From the NCBI GenBank assembly GCA_903924005.1, contig CAIXZV010000603.1:1-5101 (forward strand): a stretch of 5,101 nt of DNA, given 5' to 3'. Below are positions 1-4,758 of the stretch, piece after piece. Origin of the DNA: an uncultured Chloroflexota bacterium. Lineage in GTDB: Bacteria; Chloroflexota; Limnocylindria; Limnocylindrales; CSP1-4. The notes beneath the pieces are model-generated. The model did not search any database. It worked only from the letters and a program-made list of their open reading frames with translations, and was not told the origin of the DNA. The number at the start of each line of letters is the position of its first letter. Within the stretch, counting starts at the first letter, position 1. The position numbers were made by a program, and so were the translations under genes.

Positions 1-447
1 CGCACGTGCAAGCGCGACGCGCTGTGCCTGGCCGCCAGAGATCTGCGTGGGCTTGCGCTTCTCGTAGCCGGGAAGCTCCACGAGCTTGAGCATCTCGGTG
101 ACGCGCGACTCAACCTCGGGCCCTTTGACGCCTTTTCGACGCAGGCCAAACGCGACGTTCTCGTAGATGGTCAGGTGGGGGAAGAGCGCGTAGTTCTGGA
201 AGACCGTGTTGACCTGGCGCTGGTAGGGGGGCAGCCAGGTGACGTCTTCGCCGTGGAGTTCGATGAGGCCAGACGAGGGCTGCTCAAACCCGCCGATCAT
301 CCGCAGCGTGGTGGTCTTGCCGCACCCCGACGGGCCAAGCAGGCTGAAGAACTCGCCCGGGAGGACCTCAAGGTCGATGTGGTCCACTGCCAGCACGTCA
401 CCGTAGGCCTTGGTGACCTGGGTGAGCCGAACGTCAACGTCCTGCAC
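1..447 (-). CDS. potA: ABC transporter ATP-binding protein, PotA-like (partial, C-terminus beyond the left edge)
   Basis: This is the N-terminal 149 residues of an ATPase that powers solute import at the cytoplasmic face of the membrane, most likely for spermidine/putrescine. Seen directly: Walker A G38-PSGCGKT-45, Q-loop Q84 in the stretch VNTVFQNYALFPHLTIYENV (residues 79-98), and an ISGGQAQR signature at 136-143. The window ends before Walker B. The combination FEQPSSG (54-60), PPYQRQVNTVFQ and ENVAFGLRRKG is characteristic of PotA and the wider COG3842 polyamine/Fe3+/2-aminoethylphosphonate ATPases, so the substrate is inferred from family resemblance. The start is taken as GTG at 447 because homology begins immediately after it. 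An AGGAG lies at 461-465, a rather long 13 nt upstream. Permease and binding-protein genes would be expected past the left edge. It is transcribed divergently from mrp. Confidence 0.9.
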   Translation of the reverse strand, partial: MQDVDVRLTQVTKAYGDVLAVDHIDLEVLPGEFFSLLGPSGCGKTTTLRMIGGFEQPSSGLIELHGEDVTWLPPYQRQVNTVFQNYALFPHLTIYENVAFGLRRKGVKGPEVESRVTEMLKLVELPGYEKRKPTQISGGQAQRVALARA

Positions 448-460
448 GGCTAGGCGACTG

Positions 461-465
461 CTCCT
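461..465 (-). promoter_or_regulatory. Shine-Dalgarno AGGAG upstream of potA-like gene
   Basis: Minus-strand AGGAG lies 13 nt before the GTG at 447. The spacing is longer than the usual 5-10 nt. There is no ATG, GTG or TTG in frame closer to it, so the GTG remains the best start. Confidence 0.5.
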
Positions 466-524
466 GCAGATAGGGGATGGGCCGGACAGCAGAGAGGGAC
501 GCGGGCTGCCGTGACGATCGAGTG

Positions 525-554
525 AAGATAGGGCTGGGAAAGGGGGGGTGTCAA
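525..554 (-). promoter_or_regulatory. sigma70-type promoter for the potA-like gene
   Basis: On the minus strand a perfect -35 TTGACA (549-554) is followed by an 18-bp spacer and a TATCTT -10 (525-530; matches TANNNT). Transcription should begin near 518, giving a leader of about 70 nt. The -35 hexamer lies inside an interrupted palindrome (544-580), which would suit control by a DNA-binding protein. The promoter is predicted only. Confidence 0.6.
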
Positions 555-580
555 ATGCGGATCGTTGCATCAAGACCCCC
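544..580. repeat. Interrupted palindrome overlapping the potA -35 box
   Basis: Outer arms GGGGGT (544-549) and ACCCCC (575-580) are perfectly complementary. An inner pair ATGC (555-558) / GCAT (567-570) shares nearly the same centre. The -35 TTGACA at 549-554 lies between the left arms. Because it is upstream of the predicted transcription start, it is more likely an operator than an RNA element. Confidence 0.4.
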
Positions 581-592
581 GCTCCCGTGCGA

Positions 593-625
593 TATTCGTG
601 TCGAACCTGCCGTATTGGATCGAAC
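593..625. repeat. Tandem TATTsG/TCGAAC direct repeats
   Basis: TATTCG-TG-TCGAAC (593-606) is echoed by TATTGG-A-TCGAAC (613-625), with the TATT parts 20 bp and the TCGAAC parts 19 bp apart, about two helical turns. The first copy also contains a small perfect palindrome, TTCG-TGT-CGAA (595-605). The arrangement is compatible with a regulator binding site between the divergent genes, but no regulator is identified. Confidence 0.35.
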
Positions 626-665
626 TTCGCAGACTTCGCGGAGGGCCATGTCTGCGGGCCCCCGT

Positions 666-680
666 GGGCGCCTTGCGCCC
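666..680. repeat. GC-rich hairpin in the mrp upstream region
   Basis: GGGCGC (666-671), loop CTT, GCGCCC (675-680): a perfect 6-bp stem. It has no following T-run and sits upstream of the probable mrp -10, so an intrinsic terminator for mrp transcripts is unlikely. Its role is unknown and it may be fortuitous in GC-rich DNA. Confidence 0.35.
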
Positions 681-705
681 GGCTGCGCCTCACTGGGAGC
701 GCGGG

Positions 706-711
706 TACGAT
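706..711 (+). promoter_or_regulatory. Probable -10 box for mrp
   Basis: TACGAT matches TANNNT and stands out in GC-rich surroundings, 65 bp before the mrp ATG. The predicted start near 718 gives a leader of about 50 nt. No good -35 is present at 16-18 bp spacing. Confidence 0.4.
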
Positions 712-752
712 AGCCCGGCTGTCGAAGCCGCCAAATGCGGCGTCCCTGTAGC

Positions 753-756
753 GGAG
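753..756 (+). promoter_or_regulatory. Possible Shine-Dalgarno for mrp
   Basis: GGAG lies 14 nt before ATG 771, but 5 nt before the in-frame CTG 762 and 11 nt before CTG 768. Its placement leaves the exact mrp start open by one to three residues. Confidence 0.35.
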
Positions 757-770
757 CCGACCTGCCCCTG

Positions 771-1847
771 ATGAGCGCCCTCACCGAAGCCGCTGTCCTC
801 GCCGCCCTTCGCACTGTCCAGGAGCCGGAACTTGGCGGGGACCTCGTCACCCGGAACATGATCCGGAACCTCGCGATCAGCGGGTCCGAGGTGTCCTTCA
901 CCGTTGAACTGACCACGCCCGCGTGTCCGCTCAAGGACCAGATTGAGTCCGAGATCCGCACCGCGCTTGCCCCGGTTGGCGCCACAGGCATCACCATCAA
1001 CTGGGACGCCGCCGTGCGCCGGGCAAACCCGCGTGCGCCCGAGCTGCTGGTCCCGGGCGTCAAGAACATCATCGCCGTTGCATCGGGCAAGGGCGGTGTG
1101 GGCAAGAGCACCGTGTCGGTGAACCTGGCGGTTGCGCTGGCGAAGTCCGGCGCCACAGTTGGCCTTCTCGACGCGGACATCACCGGCCCCAACATCCCGA
1201 TGATGCTGGGCATCGAGGGCCAGCCGGTCAGCAGCCCCAACAACAAAATCCTCCCGCTTGAGCGCCACGGCGTGAAGGCCATCTCCATCCAGTTCTTCGT
1301 GCCAGAGGGTCAGCCCATCGTGTGGCGCGGCCCGCTCATCGGCGGGGCCATTTCGCAGTTCCTGCGCGACGTGGAGTGGGGCGAGCTTGACTACCTCGTC
1401 GTGGACCTGCCGCCCGGCACCTCGGACGCGCAGCTGACGCTGGCCCAGGCCGTGCCGATCAGCGGCGTGGTGCTGGTGACCACGCCGCAGGACGTGGCGC
1501 TGGCCGACGTGGCCAAGGCGCTCGCGATGCTGCGCAGGCTCAACGTGCCCATCGTGGGGCTCGTTGAGAACATGAGCGCCTTTGTTTGCCCCCACTGCGG
1601 CGACACAACCGAGATCTTTGGGCACGGCGGCGGCGAGCGGTTTGCCAAGGAGCAGGGGCTGGACTTCCTGGGCAAGATCCCGCTGGACATCACGGTGCGC
1701 CAAGGCGGCGATGCGGGTGTCCCCGCGGTTGCCCAGCGCGAGCCGGGGCCGGCGGCGGTTGCCCTTGAGGTGATGGCCGGGCTGGTTGCGGCGCGGATGT
1801 CGGTGCGGGCGGCCAACTCCGGGGGACCCGTTCTGACGCTGAGCTGA
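771..1847 (+). CDS. mrp: Mrp/ApbC (NBP35-type) iron-sulfur cluster carrier P-loop ATPase
   Basis: This 358-residue cytosolic protein has the normal length and layout for Mrp/ApbC. An N-terminal MIP18/DUF59 domain (about 1-80, EAAVLAALRTVQEPELGGDLV, conserved C52 in ACPL) is followed by a MinD/ParA-like P-loop domain. Visible motifs are the deviant Walker A SGKGGVGKST (105-114), DADITGPN (134-141), VDLPPGTSD (211-219), VTTPQDVALADV (237-248) and C273-PH-C276, the CxxC that holds a bridging cluster between two subunits in the family. The established role is binding and delivery of [4Fe-4S] clusters to apo-proteins with ATP use. All key residues are present, so it should be active. I chose ATG 771 because family homology starts at MSALTEAAVL. 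A GGAG at 753-756 is 14 nt away, and in-frame CTGs at 762 and 768 lie closer to it. It appears monocistronic, convergent with cinA and divergent from the potA-like gene. Confidence 0.96.
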   Translation: MSALTEAAVLAALRTVQEPELGGDLVTRNMIRNLAISGSEVSFTVELTTPACPLKDQIESEIRTALAPVGATGITINWDAAVRRANPRAPELLVPGVKNIIAVASGKGGVGKSTVSVNLAVALAKSGATVGLLDADITGPNIPMMLGIEGQPVSSPNNKILPLERHGVKAISIQFFVPEGQPIVWRGPLIGGAISQFLRDVEWGELDYLVVDLPPGTSDAQLTLAQAVPISGVVLVTTPQDVALADVAKALAMLRRLNVPIVGLVENMSAFVCPHCGDTTEIFGHGGGERFAKEQGLDFLGKIPLDITVRQGGDAGVPAVAQREPGPAAVALEVMAGLVAARMSVRAANSGGPVLTLS

Positions 1848-1872
1848 TCTCGGCGGCCGCGTCGGCTCCGTC

Positions 1873-1906
1873 GGGCGGCGCCCCGTGCGGCGGCGCCCCG
1901 GCCCCG
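1873..1906 (+). terminator. GC-rich repeat/hairpin cluster, possible mrp terminator
   Basis: Two copies of GCGGCGCCCCG (1875-1885 and 1890-1900) repeat with a 15-bp period, 25-45 bases after the mrp stop. Each contains the GGCGCC self-complementary core, and GGGCG-G-CGCCC (1873-1883) can fold locally. No U-tract follows, so it could be only a weak or factor-assisted terminator. Confidence 0.3.
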
Positions 1907-1917
1907 TCTGATGCACG

Positions 1918-2012
1918 CCTGACTCAGCAGCGGCACCTCGCTGCGCGGTTCACGGCCCGAACCCCGGGTTGGCCGCGCGAACCGCGCGCTAGCGATGCAG
2001 TCCTGAGTCAGG
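1918..2012. repeat. 95-bp nested imperfect inverted repeat between convergent genes
   Basis: Three pairs of complementary arms share one exact centre at 1965: CCTGACTCAG (1918-1927) with CTGAGTCAGG (2003-2012), GCGCGGTTC (1943-1951) with GAACCGCGC (1979-1987), and AACCC (1960-1964) with GGGTT (1966-1970). A further CGGCC/GGCCG pair (1953-1957/1971-1975) fits with a 2-nt bulge. The 1928-1942 and 1988-2002 segments match poorly. The element lies between the mrp and cinA stops, so a bidirectional terminator is plausible. The 10-bp terminal arms also resemble a small palindromic mobile or REP-like repeat, but no flanking target duplication is seen. Confidence 0.65.
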
Positions 2013-2023
2013 GGCAACTCAGG
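2002..2023 (-). terminator. cinA: Hairpin just downstream of cinA, possible terminator
   Basis: CCTGAGT (2002-2008) pairs with ACTCAGG (2017-2023) across an 8-nt loop, starting 7 bases beyond the cinA stop in the direction of transcription. It uses the same bases as the right arm of the 95-bp inverted repeat, so the two folds exclude each other. There is no U-run. Confidence 0.35.
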
Positions 2024-2029
2024 GCAGCG

Positions 2030-3223
2030 TCACGCGCCGGAGGCGGGTTCCCGCAGCACGTCCAGCAGGACCGCGGCTCCTGCGAGGGCCGCGCGATCCG
2101 CTCCGTGGCGTCCGCGCAGGAACGCAAGCCTGTGCTCAACGCGCGATCCGTCCGGCGTGACGATGGCAACCACGACGTCCGTGTCGTTGCCGGCGGGGCA
2201 CGCCGTGACCGCAAGACCAACCGAGGCATCGCCCACTGTCCGGACGCGCTCGGCCTCGGCGATCAGCGCGGCGTCTTCGGTAGCGGACCGCTCCGTCTGC
2301 ACCTCGGCGCGGCGCAGCGACGCAAGGGTTCCCAGCAGCCCAACAAGCGCGCCGCCCGTGCCGCACTCAACCATCCCCACGGTCCAGCCGCGTGCGATCA
2401 GCGCCTCGTCCAGCGCCTCCGCCCAGGTGGTGGCCCCGCGCGCCCAGACGTACGTGCCCACGAGGCCCAGCAGCTCGGCCTCCGCCGTATCGGCGAGCAG
2501 GGCAGCGCCGCGCGCACCGTCGGCCCGCGCCGAGATCCGCACGTCCACGGCGTCGCGCCGCGCATAGGTGGCCACGATGGGGTTTGACCGGCGCAGGATC
2601 GTCTCGCCCAGGACCTCGGCCAGCTGTGACTCGCCAATGCCTGTGAGGCGCAGCGTGCGGACATCCAGATCTGCGCCCACGCCACGCGTGTGCAGCAGCG
2701 GCACCACCCCGTCGGTCCACATCGGGCGCATCTCGCGGGGCGGGCCGGGAAGCGTCACGATGACACGGCCGTCTGGCCGATCCACCCACCAGCCGGGTGC
2801 CGTCCCGTTGTGGTTTGGCAGCACGGTTGCCGACGGGATCACCCACGCCTGCTTCACGTTGACCGACGGGAAGGGCTGACGGCGACGGGCCCAGATGCCC
2901 TCCAGCCAGGCGAGGGTGTCGGGATGCACGGCAACGTCTTCGCCGCAGACGGCCGAGACGGCTTCTCGCGTGAGGTCGTCGGGTGTGGGGCCAAGACCGC
3001 CCGTGGTGATGACGAGGTCCGCGCGCGTGAGCGCCGTGCGCATGGCATCCACCACAACGTCGAGATCGTCTGGCAGGTTGGCAATGCGCGTGACGTGCAC
3101 GCCAAGCGCCACAAGGGCGCGGGCGAGATCACCGCTGTTGGTGTCCAGCGTCTCGCCCACGGTGAGTTCCGTGCCGATGGCGAGCAGTTCAGCGCTGTGG
3201 AGGCGGCGTAGGGTGTGCTGCAT
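2030..3223 (-). CDS. cinA: CinA-family protein with degenerate C-terminal PncC domain
   Basis: This is a 397-residue cytosolic protein; two-domain CinA proteins are usually about 410-430. An N-terminal MoaB/MogA-like nucleotide-binding domain (about 11-175) shows AIGTELTVGETLDTNS (15-30), TTGGLGPTPDDLT (73-85) and LPGPPREM (158-165). A KH-like middle domain with LTGIGESQL (193-201) and NPIVATYA (214-221) follows. In the family these parts form the COG1058 ADP-ribose pyrophosphatase unit, here apparently intact. The C-terminal region (about 266-393) aligns with the NMN deamidase PncC only in outline: the invariant ESCTGG is ECGTGG (286-291), the VPGSS..F.GGVVAYSN..K block is absent, about 35-40 residues are missing before GLAVT (336-340), and GIAGPGG has become ACPAGND. 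NMN deamidase activity is therefore unlikely (inference). ATG 3223 has no Shine-Dalgarno but lies 6 nt after a TACGCT box, suggesting a leaderless mRNA. Confidence 0.9.
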   Translation of the reverse strand: MQHTLRRLHSAELLAIGTELTVGETLDTNSGDLARALVALGVHVTRIANLPDDLDVVVDAMRTALTRADLVITTGGLGPTPDDLTREAVSAVCGEDVAVHPDTLAWLEGIWARRRQPFPSVNVKQAWVIPSATVLPNHNGTAPGWWVDRPDGRVIVTLPGPPREMRPMWTDGVVPLLHTRGVGADLDVRTLRLTGIGESQLAEVLGETILRRSNPIVATYARRDAVDVRISARADGARGAALLADTAEAELLGLVGTYVWARGATTWAEALDEALIARGWTVGMVECGTGGALVGLLGTLASLRRAEVQTERSATEDAALIAEAERVRTVGDASVGLAVTACPAGNDTDVVVAIVTPDGSRVEHRLAFLRGRHGADRAALAGAAVLLDVLREPASGA

Positions 3224-3229
3224 GGTGCG

Positions 3230-3235
3230 AGCGTA
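3230..3235 (-). promoter_or_regulatory. cinA: Probable -10 box for a leaderless cinA transcript
   Basis: Minus-strand TACGCT (TANNNT) ends 6 nt before the cinA ATG, which places the expected transcription start at or next to the A of ATG. No Shine-Dalgarno lies upstream of the ATG, which agrees with a leaderless mRNA. A -35 is not evident. Confidence 0.45.
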
Positions 3236-3275
3236 GCGGGTGCTGCGGCTGACGGGTTGAGCCGGGGGCGCGGGG

Positions 3276-3281
3276 TATTAT
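3276..3281 (+). promoter_or_regulatory. -10 box TATTAT for the membrane-protein operon
   Basis: TATTAT is a near-consensus -10 and the most AT-rich hexamer in its vicinity. A TTGAGC at 3257-3262 resembles a -35 but is only 13 bp away, so recognition may rely on the -10 or on another factor. Transcription from about 3288 would give a leader of about 40 nt to the CTG at 3330. Confidence 0.5.
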
Positions 3282-3315
3282 GGCCGCGGCCCACCCGAGG
3301 CCACGCAAGCCCGCT

Positions 3316-3323
3316 GGGGAGGA
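3316..3323 (+). promoter_or_regulatory. Strong Shine-Dalgarno GGGGAGGA pointing to a CTG start
   Basis: GGGGAGGA ends 6 nt before CTG 3330, an ideal distance. The next standard start, GTG 3360, is 36 nt away with no Shine-Dalgarno of its own. This decides in favour of CTG 3330. Confidence 0.65.
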
Positions 3324-3329
3324 CAACCG

Positions 3330-4202
3330 CTGGACGCCGACCGGCCAGATCCAGAACCTGTGCGCCCGTCGCCCAACCCCGCGGCGGAGCCGGAGCCTGC
3401 GCCCGAGGCCCGCGGCCTCTTTGCGCAGCTGCGCGCCACCCGTGACGCCGCCATCGCGATGGTCCGCGCCCATGTCGACCTGGCGAAGGCCGAGATGCGC
3501 GAGATCGGCGGCGAGATTGGCCGTGCGGTTGGTCTGGCGTTTGCCGCCGTCGGCTGCCTGACGCTTCTGCTGCTGCTCCTGTTCGTCGGCGGCATCCTGT
3601 TCCTGGGCGAGTGGATTTTCGGCAGCATCGGCTGGGGTCTGTTCCTCGGCTGCGAGGCGCTGCTGGTCATTGCTCTCTCCATGGTCCTGGCTGCCGTCCG
3701 CGCCGGCGGCGCCAAGCGCGCGGCCATCACTGCGGGTGTCACCGGGCTCGTCCTGGCCGTTGTGCTGGGCTGCTCGCTGCTCAACCTGCTCTGGACGGCC
3801 GTTGGCGCCGCGCTGCTGCCGGGCATCGAGGCAGGCGTCCGACCGCTCGCCACCGGCACGCTGGTGGTCGCGGTCGTTGGCTTCGTCATCGGCCTGATCG
3901 TTGGCCTCAAGTACGCCACCTTTGGCAAGGCCAAGGGCGGTGGGGCTGGCGCTGGCGGCGGTCTGCTCGCCGGTGCGATGTTTGGCGCCTTCAGCGCAAT
4001 CGCCTTTGGCCCGCGCGCAGGCATCGGGCTTGCGCTGGCCATCATGCTGCTGCTGTTTGCGGCCACGTGGGGCGCCCTCGCCCGCACGCGCATCGACCCT
4101 GAAGAACTCAAGAAGCGGTTCATCCCGCGGGCAACCATCGACACGACCAAGGAGACGATCGAGTGGGCGAAGCGACAGAATCCGCTCGGGCCTCGGTCGT
4201 AG
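3330..4202 (+). CDS. Multi-span membrane protein with holin_3_6 (DUF1469)-like N-terminal half
   Basis: The protein is 290 residues from CTG 3330, or 280 from GTG 3360. A Pro/Glu-rich cytoplasmic N-terminus (1-28) leads to an amphipathic helix (about 32-64, ATRDAAIAMVRAHVDLAKAE) and then hydrophobic segments near 66-96, 101-123, 133-160, 175-194, 207-225 and 229-249. The amphipathic helix with LAKAEMRE followed by paired membrane spans is the pattern of the Phage_holin_3_6/DUF1469 family, common in chromosomes and usually unrelated to phage. The rest, including a Gly/Ala-rich stretch (201-217), is not assigned. The C-terminal tail ends in TKETIEWAKRQNP, like tails of actinobacterial holin-family or DUF3618 proteins. 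The function is unknown; an envelope-associated role is inferred. It is the first gene of an operon, and its last 40 bases overlap the next gene. The CTG start is supported by the GGGGAGGA at 3316-3323. Confidence 0.8.
   Translation: MDADRPDPEPVRPSPNPAAEPEPAPEARGLFAQLRATRDAAIAMVRAHVDLAKAEMREIGGEIGRAVGLAFAAVGCLTLLLLLLFVGGILFLGEWIFGSIGWGLFLGCEALLVIALSMVLAAVRAGGAKRAAITAGVTGLVLAVVLGCSLLNLLWTAVGAALLPGIEAGVRPLATGTLVVAVVGFVIGLIVGLKYATFGKAKGGGAGAGGGLLAGAMFGAFSAIAFGPRAGIGLALAIMLLLFAATWGALARTRIDPEELKKRFIPRATIDTTKETIEWAKRQNPLGPRS
4149..4154 (+). promoter_or_regulatory. Shine-Dalgarno AAGGAG for the second operon gene
   Basis: AAGGAG sits inside the upstream coding sequence, 8 nt before GTG 4163. It fixes the start within the 40-base overlap and suggests translational coupling. 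Confidence 0.75.
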
Positions 4203-4756
4203 CGTCCCGCGCCCGGCTGGACGACGAGATCGTCCGGCTGGAGGCCTCGGCGCGAGCCGCGGTGGACGTCAAGGCCAAGGTCAAGAAACACCCGGTGAAG
4301 GCCGCGGGCGTCGTGGCCGGCGCCGGCTTCCTTGCCGTGGGCGGGCCCAAGAAGGTGCTGCGCGGCGTCCGCAACGCCATCTTCGGCAAGCCCGACCCGC
4401 TGCCCAAGTCCATGCTGCCCGATGAGATCGAGGCCGCCGTCTCGGCCCTCGGCACGGACGGCGCCAAGGTCCGTGGGAAGCTGGAGCGAGAGTTCGGGCG
4501 ATATCTGCGCGAGACGGCCCCGCAGTCGAAGGACCGGGACCTGTTTGCTGTCCTGGTTGGGCTGTTTGCAGCGATCTCCCGGCCAACAGCTGTGAAGTGG
4601 GGCAAGCAGCTGGCCGAGCGCGCCATCAACCCCGATCCCGAAGCCTTTGCGGAGCAGGTGGCCAAGATCAAGGCGCGGCGCGCTGCAGCGGCCGAACCGG
4701 CGCCTGATGCGCCTCCGGCGCCTCGGGCCCCCGAAGCGCCGAGCCCGAGGACCTGA
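4163..4756 (+). CDS. Small membrane-anchored protein, DUF3618/YqjD-like in outline
   Basis: This is a 197-residue protein of unknown function. Its N-terminus is a charged, probably coiled helix (about 6-44, SRARLDDEIVRLEASARAAV then DVKAKVKKHP). A short Gly/Ala-rich hydrophobic segment follows (45-61, VKAAGVVAGAGFLAVGG), like the glycine-zipper anchors of DUF3618 and YqjD/ElaB proteins. A basic patch GPKKVLRGVRN (61-71), a mixed helical region (85-120), a second weakly hydrophobic stretch (127-139) and an Ala/Pro-rich tail (171-197) complete it. In many actinobacteria and relatives a DUF3618 protein follows a holin_3_6 protein, which matches the order here. The assignment rests on this context and the helix/anchor pattern and is tentative. 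GTG 4163 is chosen for its well-placed AAGGAG. It overlaps the upstream gene by 40 bases and ends 2 bases before the next start, so all three genes should be co-transcribed. Confidence 0.8.
   Translation: MGEATESARASVVASRARLDDEIVRLEASARAAVDVKAKVKKHPVKAAGVVAGAGFLAVGGPKKVLRGVRNAIFGKPDPLPKSMLPDEIEAAVSALGTDGAKVRGKLEREFGRYLRETAPQSKDRDLFAVLVGLFAAISRPTAVKWGKQLAERAINPDPEAFAEQVAKIKARRAAAAEPAPDAPPAPRAPEAPSPRT
4747..4751 (+). promoter_or_regulatory. Shine-Dalgarno GAGGA for the lipoprotein CTG start
   Basis: GAGGA lies 7 nt before CTG 4759 and within the last codons of the upstream gene, an ideal position. No other start codon is served by it; CTG 4753 would be only 1 nt away. Confidence 0.6.
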
Positions 4757-4758
4757 CG

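Larger units (their letters stand above)
448..770. other. Divergent intergenic region between potA-like gene and mrp
   Basis: There is no convincing gene in these 323 bases. They hold the minus-strand promoter (525-554), an interrupted palindrome over its -35 (544-580), two direct repeats of the form TATTsG..TCGAAC (593-606 and 613-625), a 9-bp-period duplication of ACTTCGC (624-630 and 633-639), a GGGCGC/GCGCCC hairpin (666-680) and a probable -10 for mrp (706-711). Open frames crossing the region have arginine/proline-rich, non-family-like translations and are not called. Confidence 0.7.
3224..3329. promoter_or_regulatory. Divergent promoter region, cinA / membrane operon
   Basis: These 106 bases carry the minus-strand TACGCT for cinA (3230-3235) and the plus-strand TATTAT (3276-3281), followed by a roughly 40-nt leader and GGGGAGGA. 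The two -10 boxes are about 40 bp apart, so the polymerase sites may compete and be co-regulated. No clear operator palindrome was seen. Confidence 0.45.

Noticed and set aside
666..680. Hairpin as an intrinsic terminator or tRNA/riboswitch part
   Set aside because: No U-tract, no cloverleaf or conserved riboswitch core nearby, and it precedes the probable mrp transcription start.
735..770. Upstream ATG 735 as mrp start
   Set aside because: The added residues MRRPCSGADLPL do not resemble Mrp N-termini and no Shine-Dalgarno precedes it.
690..1916. Open frame on the minus strand opposite mrp (408 codons)
   Set aside because: The plus strand encodes an unmistakable Mrp with all motifs. The antisense product is Arg/His/Gly-rich and unlike any family.
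1918..2012. Inverted repeat as a complete insertion sequence or MITE
   Set aside because: Only 95 bp, no coding capacity and no flanking direct duplication seen. It is kept as an unexplained repeat.
2030..2430. Frameshift or pseudogene in cinA to explain the odd C-terminus
   Set aside because: The frame keeps recognisable late PncC features (GLAVT, the terminal helix) in phase and is open to a natural stop, so divergence or deletion fits better than a frameshift.
3330..4202. The holin-like protein as evidence of a prophage
   Set aside because: Holin_3_6/DUF1469 proteins are widespread chromosomal membrane proteins. No other phage gene, integrase or att site is visible.
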